From contig NZ_MSQD01000004.1 in the NCBI RefSeq assembly GCF_002102475.1, positions 62,001 through 126,000 on the forward strand: DNA of 64,000 nucleotides. Direction: 5' to 3'. Of this stretch, positions 61,032-64,000 are shown piece by piece. The notes under the pieces are model-generated. The model saw only the letters and a list, made by a program, of their open reading frames with translations. It was not told the origin of the DNA and did not search any database. Position 1 is the first letter of the stretch. Each line of letters opens with the position of its first letter. The position numbers were made by a program, and so were the translations under genes. The stretch comes from Thermoanaerobacterium sp. PSU-2. GTDB taxonomy: Bacteria > Bacillota > Thermoanaerobacteria > Thermoanaerobacterales > Thermoanaerobacteraceae.

Positions 61032-61214
61032 TTATTTTAACCCTGCTTGCTTTAGGATTGAATTCAATGTTTTAGGCTTTAAGTCTTTGTTGTGATATGG
61101 AATTTGAATTTTGCCTGGTTTTGAAGAATGTATCATATGTACATGAGAGCCTCTCTGATTTTTTATTATCCATCCTTCTTTCTGAAGCATTTTTATTAAT
61201 TCCTTGGGTTTCAT
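61032..61214 (-). CDS. hicA: HicA-family mRNA interferase toxin
   Basis: 60 residues with the dsRBD-like HicA fold: MKPKELIKMLQKEGWII and the catalytic His in GSHVHMIHSS, then IQIPYHNKDLKPKTLNSILKQAG. ATG 61214 gives the normal family length; ATG 61223 (MREMKP) is also possible, and longer frames have no ribosome-binding site. It cleaves mRNA when free of HicB, encoded 58 bp downstream. Confidence 0.9.
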   Translation of the reverse strand: MKPKELIKMLQKEGWIIKNQRGSHVHMIHSSKPGKIQIPYHNKDLKPKTLNSILKQAGLK

Positions 61215-61412
61215 TTCCCTCATTCCTGACAATATATTATAGCACGTGCATATCACACGTGTCAATATACTTTGTAAAAATTGTAAAAATCTTAACATAA
61301 TATATTTTTTTATAAATATTAAACCTTCTAAAATGACTTTTTAAGCACATATTATATTACATTTGCATATTATATCATTGTCATTACTCAATAATTTTTG
61401 GAGGTTGAATTT

Positions 61413-61802
61413 ATGGAATTATCAATTGAAGAAATTAAAAACTATTTTGATCTTTATAACAATAAAAAAGATGAAGGTCAAACTCATAACCACGAATTTT
61501 TAGGAAGTACCATGTTAGCAGGTGAACACGAAGAAGAAGAACACAATCACAGATTTGCTGGTGTCACAAGCCAAGTGATAAAAGATGGTGATAGTCACGT
61601 CCATGCAATCTTAGTAAGCACGGATTTTTATGAAGATCATCATCACGAAATTGGTGTAATAACAGGGCCAGCTATTGACGTCGGTGACGGTAAGCATGTT
61701 CATTTTGTAGAAGGCAAGACTACTGTGGATGACGACCACTATCATAAATTCGTCTTTGTAACTTTGATAGAAGATCCGATTTCAAAGCATAAACATTGTT
61801 AA
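61413..61802 (+). CDS. YmaF-family histidine-rich protein
   Basis: 129 residues made of repeated H-x-H modules: QTHNHEFLGSTM, EEHNHRFAGVTSQ, SHVHAILVSTDF, DHHHEIGVITGPA, KHVHFVEGKTTVDDDHYHKFVFVT and final SKHKHC. YmaF (PF12788) is a Bacillus/Clostridia family of unknown function; the His pairs suggest metal binding. ATG 61413 has GGAGG upstream, better than 61398. Followed by a terminator. Confidence 0.85.
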   Translation: MELSIEEIKNYFDLYNNKKDEGQTHNHEFLGSTMLAGEHEEEEHNHRFAGVTSQVIKDGDSHVHAILVSTDFYEDHHHEIGVITGPAIDVGDGKHVHFVEGKTTVDDDHYHKFVFVTLIEDPISKHKHC

Positions 61803-61824
61803 GTTTTGAATCGAGATTTTAATG

Positions 61825-61849
61825 TACCCGGTAAAACCGGGTATTTTTT
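61825..61849 (+). terminator. Terminator of the ymaF-like gene
   Basis: TACCCGGT (61825-61832) / ACCGGGTA (61836-61843), 3-nt loop, followed by TTTTTT. Confidence 0.9.
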
Positions 61850-61899
61850 CATAATACATATTTATCTTAATTAAGCCCAAAATATATTTGGGTGATTTT

Positions 61900-62256
61900 A
61901 TGAAAATAAATGGATATTTTTACAGTTTAGAAAAGGCCAATAAAGCTTCTGCCTATTTAAAAAGCATGGGATATAAGGCGTACATCGACATTATCGACAA
62001 ATATGCAGATACTTATAATGACAAGCAAAATATAGCTGGCACAGAAACAGGACCTACACTGGCATCTCTTGTCTTAAAATCAGGACACACTTTCGACATA
62101 AGAAAAAGTCCTATGTTGATGTCAGATCCCATGATAAGCGGAATGGGCTATTACGATGAAACTGCCGATGCAAATATACAGCTTAATGTAGAAGTCAGTG
62201 ATGATAAGATAAACGATGTAGTAAAAGTTATCAGTTCTTTTGGCGGCTTAACATAG
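61900..62256 (+). CDS. Conserved-looking small protein of unknown function
   Basis: 118 residues, not recognised. N-terminal MKINGYFYSLEKANKASAYLKSMGYKAYIDIID looks like the beta-alpha-beta start of a ferredoxin-like or general stress protein 17M-like fold. The middle is Gly/Met-rich (SPMLMSDPMISGMGYYDETAD), and the end (IQLNVEVSDDKINDVVKVISSFGG) is another alpha/beta unit. No signal peptide. ATG 61900 lies behind GGGTGAT. Stands between two terminated units. Confidence 0.7.
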   Translation: MKINGYFYSLEKANKASAYLKSMGYKAYIDIIDKYADTYNDKQNIAGTETGPTLASLVLKSGHTFDIRKSPMLMSDPMISGMGYYDETADANIQLNVEVSDDKINDVVKVISSFGGLT

Positions 62257-62374
62257 GGCTTTTTAAAGCTCTATGATTTTTTTATTTTAAAATTCTCTTA
62301 CATTTTATTAACAATTTGTTAATAAAAGTTGGTTATAATTAAGTAGTATATACAAAAAGGAGGTTTAGCCGCGT

Positions 62375-63358
62375 ATGATGATTGAAGTAAACAACGTTAC
62401 CAAAGTTTACGGAAACCGCAAAGCCGTTGACAACATAAGCTTTTCTGTTGATAGCGGAGAAATCGTAGGGTTCTTAGGCCCAAATGGAGCTGGAAAAAGC
62501 TCAACGATGAAAATGATAACTGGTTTTATGCCGCCAACATCAGGCACAATAAAGATTGCTGGATACGATATTATAGAAGATTCTATAAAGGCCAAAAAAC
62601 ATATTGGTTATCTTCCAGAAGTTCCACCATTGTACCTAGATATGACTGTTGAAGCATATCTGGCCTTTGTCTGCGAATTAAAAGAAGTCCCAAATGACAA
62701 GAAAAAAGCTACAGTAGATAAAGTCATAGGTGAAGTTGGTTTGTCAGACGTAAGAAAAAGGATCATTAAAAACCTTTCAAAAGGTTATAAGCAAAGAGTA
62801 GGTCTTGCACAAGCAATCGTAGGAGATCCAGATGTATTGGTACTGGATGAGCCAACGGTAGGTTTAGATCCAAAACAAATCAAAGAAATAAGAGATATCA
62901 TAAAAGAATTAGGAAAAAAACATACAATAATTCTAAGTACGCATATTTTGCCAGAAGTAAGCATGATATGCGATAGAGTTATAATCATAAACAAAGGCAA
63001 GATTGTAGCGGTAGATTCAACTGAAAATTTGACAGACACCATAGGAAAATCAAAAAGATATTTCCTAAAAGTAATAGGTTCTGTAGAAAAGATATCGACT
63101 ACTTTAAGAGGAATAAATGGAATTAAAAACTTTAAATCAAAAGTAGATTCTAAAGAAAATTGCATCGACGTAGATGTTGAAACAGATGTAGACCATGACC
63201 TAAGAAAAGAGATTTTCTTTTCCTTTGCAAATCAAAGTTTGCCTATCATTGAATTTAGGCCTGTAAACTACAGCTTAGAAGAAGTCTTCCTACAGCTTAC
63301 AACAGATGAGGAGGTAAATGATAATGAAAATGCTGACAATATACAAAAGGGAGCTTAA
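62375..63358 (+). CDS. ABC-2 type exporter ATP-binding protein
   Basis: 327-residue ATPase of a gliding-motility (GldA)-like or multidrug ABC-2 exporter. Walker A GPNGAGKSSTMKMITGF, Q-loop-like GYLPEVPPLYLDMTVEAYL, signature LSKGYKQRVGLAQAIV, Walker B VLVLDEPTVGLDPKQI, H-loop LSTHILPEVSMICDRV, and a C-terminal DUF4162-like region (FRPVNYSLEEVFLQLTTDE). AAGGAGG lies before ATG 62375; 62378 is also possible. Overlaps the permease gene by 35 bp. Confidence 0.9.
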   Translation: MMIEVNNVTKVYGNRKAVDNISFSVDSGEIVGFLGPNGAGKSSTMKMITGFMPPTSGTIKIAGYDIIEDSIKAKKHIGYLPEVPPLYLDMTVEAYLAFVCELKEVPNDKKKATVDKVIGEVGLSDVRKRIIKNLSKGYKQRVGLAQAIVGDPDVLVLDEPTVGLDPKQIKEIRDIIKELGKKHTIILSTHILPEVSMICDRVIIINKGKIVAVDSTENLTDTIGKSKRYFLKVIGSVEKISTTLRGINGIKNFKSKVDSKENCIDVDVETDVDHDLRKEIFFSFANQSLPIIEFRPVNYSLEEVFLQLTTDEEVNDNENADNIQKGA

Positions 63359-64000
63359 GTCCTACTTTCTTTCGCCTCTTGCGTATGTACTGGTAGGCTT
63401 TTTGCTGCTTATATCTGGATATTTCTTTGCAACATTTGTCCTTTCAACGCAATACGCCTTGATGTCACCAGTTTTTGGAAATATGGTGTTTGTATTCATG
63501 TTTGTAAGCCCTATTTTGACCATGAGGCTAATATCGGAAGAAATGAAAAATGGCACAGATCAACTGCTTATGACATCACCTCTTAGGATAACCGACATGG
63601 TTTTAGGAAAATACTTTGCTGCATTGACTGTTTATACATTATCTTTGGTGATTTCTTTAATATATCCTTTGTACCTTAAAATATACAGCACACCTGACTT
63701 TGGCCCAATTTTGACAGGATACATTGGGACATTTTTGATGGGTGCAGCATTTATCGCAATAGGCATTTTTGCTTCATCTTTAACCGAAAACCAGCTAATT
63801 GCAGGCGTCATAGGTTTTTCAATATTACTGCTCTTTTGGATCGTTAGCTGGCTGGGAGATGTTTTTCAGGGAACAGCAAAAAACATTGTAGACAACATTT
63901 CACTTCTGCAAAGATTCACTAACTTTCAAAACGGTGTTTTAAGCTTAAACGACGTTGTCTTCTACTTGAGTGTGATAATATTCTTTGTATTTGTCACTAT
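63324..64000 (+). CDS. ABC-2 family permease, partial at the window end
   Basis: The frame opens at ATG 63324 (RBS GAGGAGG), inside the end of the ATPase gene, and stays open to the window end (about 225 codons). The product starts MKMLTIYKRELKSYFLSP and has hydrophobic segments such as AYVLVGFLLLISGYFFATFV and VFVFMFVSPILTMRLISEEMKNGTDQLL, the latter a hallmark of ABC-2 permeases of the GldF type. It should form the membrane part of the exporter with the preceding ATPase. The C-terminus is missing because of the window border. Confidence 0.85.
   Translation, partial: MKMLTIYKRELKSYFLSPLAYVLVGFLLLISGYFFATFVLSTQYALMSPVFGNMVFVFMFVSPILTMRLISEEMKNGTDQLLMTSPLRITDMVLGKYFAALTVYTLSLVISLIYPLYLKIYSTPDFGPILTGYIGTFLMGAAFIAIGIFASSLTENQLIAGVIGFSILLLFWIVSWLGDVFQGTAKNIVDNISLLQRFTNFQNGVLSLNDVVFYLSVIIFFVFVT

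Noticed and set aside
62307-62323. ATTAACAATTTGTTAAT as a Rex redox-repressor site
   Set aside because: Rex sites have TTGTTAA first and TTAACAA second with a spacer. Here the half-sites are in the opposite order, so only a generic palindrome can be claimed.
1-64000. CRISPR array, prophage or intact mobile element
   Set aside because: No spaced repeat array, integrase, transposase or phage structural gene was recognised on either strand.

Overview
The window is AT-rich chromosomal DNA of a low-GC, Gram-positive, anaerobic saccharolytic bacterium. The genes point to the Thermoanaerobacterium/Thermoanaerobacter group of Clostridia: HprK-type carbon control, LevR-type sigma-54 activation of PTS genes, an archaeal-type split glutamate synthase, an L-box lysine riboswitch, a beta-mannosidase and frequent TTG/GTG starts behind strong ribosome-binding sites. 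The genus is an inference from gene content and codon style; no 16S gene is present.

Layout. (1) 1-3.8 kb: a LevR-like PRD/sigma-54 activator preceded by TAGTGTTTAAT repeats, then a PIN toxin/antitoxin pair. (2) 3.8-11.3 kb, all minus: operon A, a LacI regulator followed by two Gfo/Idh/MocA dehydrogenases, two TIM-barrel sugar isomerase-like proteins and a GH2 beta-mannosidase. (3) 11.5-25 kb, all minus: region B, with a GPH-type glycoside symporter, two alpha/beta pairs resembling C-glycoside deglycosidase (TIM barrel plus small beta subunit), a decayed and an intact Gfo/Idh/MocA dehydrogenase, a truncated third alpha subunit, another TIM-barrel protein, a eukaryote-like hexokinase and a regulator that fuses AraC to a GH39 glycosidase fold. 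(4) 25.4-29.5 kb, minus: acyl-CoA ligase, ROK glucokinase, PHP phosphoesterase and HprK. (5) 29.7-33.5 kb, plus: birA and a NitT/TauT-type ABC importer. (6) 33.5-50.5 kb, minus: housekeeping (uvrC, PBP, FtsW/RodA, FHA, uvrA, uvrB, comB, PDZ protein, CtpA protease, M23 peptidase, ftsX, ftsE, CdaR-type regulator). (7) 50.6-56 kb, plus: five-gene glutamate synthase operon with an attenuator-like leader. (8) 56-60.2 kb: MsmX/UgpC-type ABC ATPase, two small membrane ORFs, a lysine riboswitch with lysA, and rplY. (9) 60.3-64 kb: tRNA-Arg(CCG), hicBA, ymaF, an unknown small gene and an ABC exporter cut by the window end.

The most interesting part is 3.8-25 kb. Dehydrogenases, TIM-barrel lyase-like proteins and deglycosidase beta-like subunits lie together with a glycoside symporter and a hexokinase. 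This fits a non-hydrolytic, oxidation-elimination route for glycosides: import, oxidation at C3 to a 3-keto-glycoside, removal of the aglycone by elimination, hydration, reduction back to the hexose, and phosphorylation. Family assignments are read from the sequence; the assembled pathway is inference. Operon A carries relatives of three region-B genes. In region B the relative of one dehydrogenase has two single-base deletions and a third alpha subunit has lost its N-terminal half, so B appears to be partly decaying. The second notable element is the lysA leader, which has a hairpin competing with riboswitch stem P1 and an 11-codon, lysine-containing reading frame behind a near-perfect ribosome-binding site running into the terminator.
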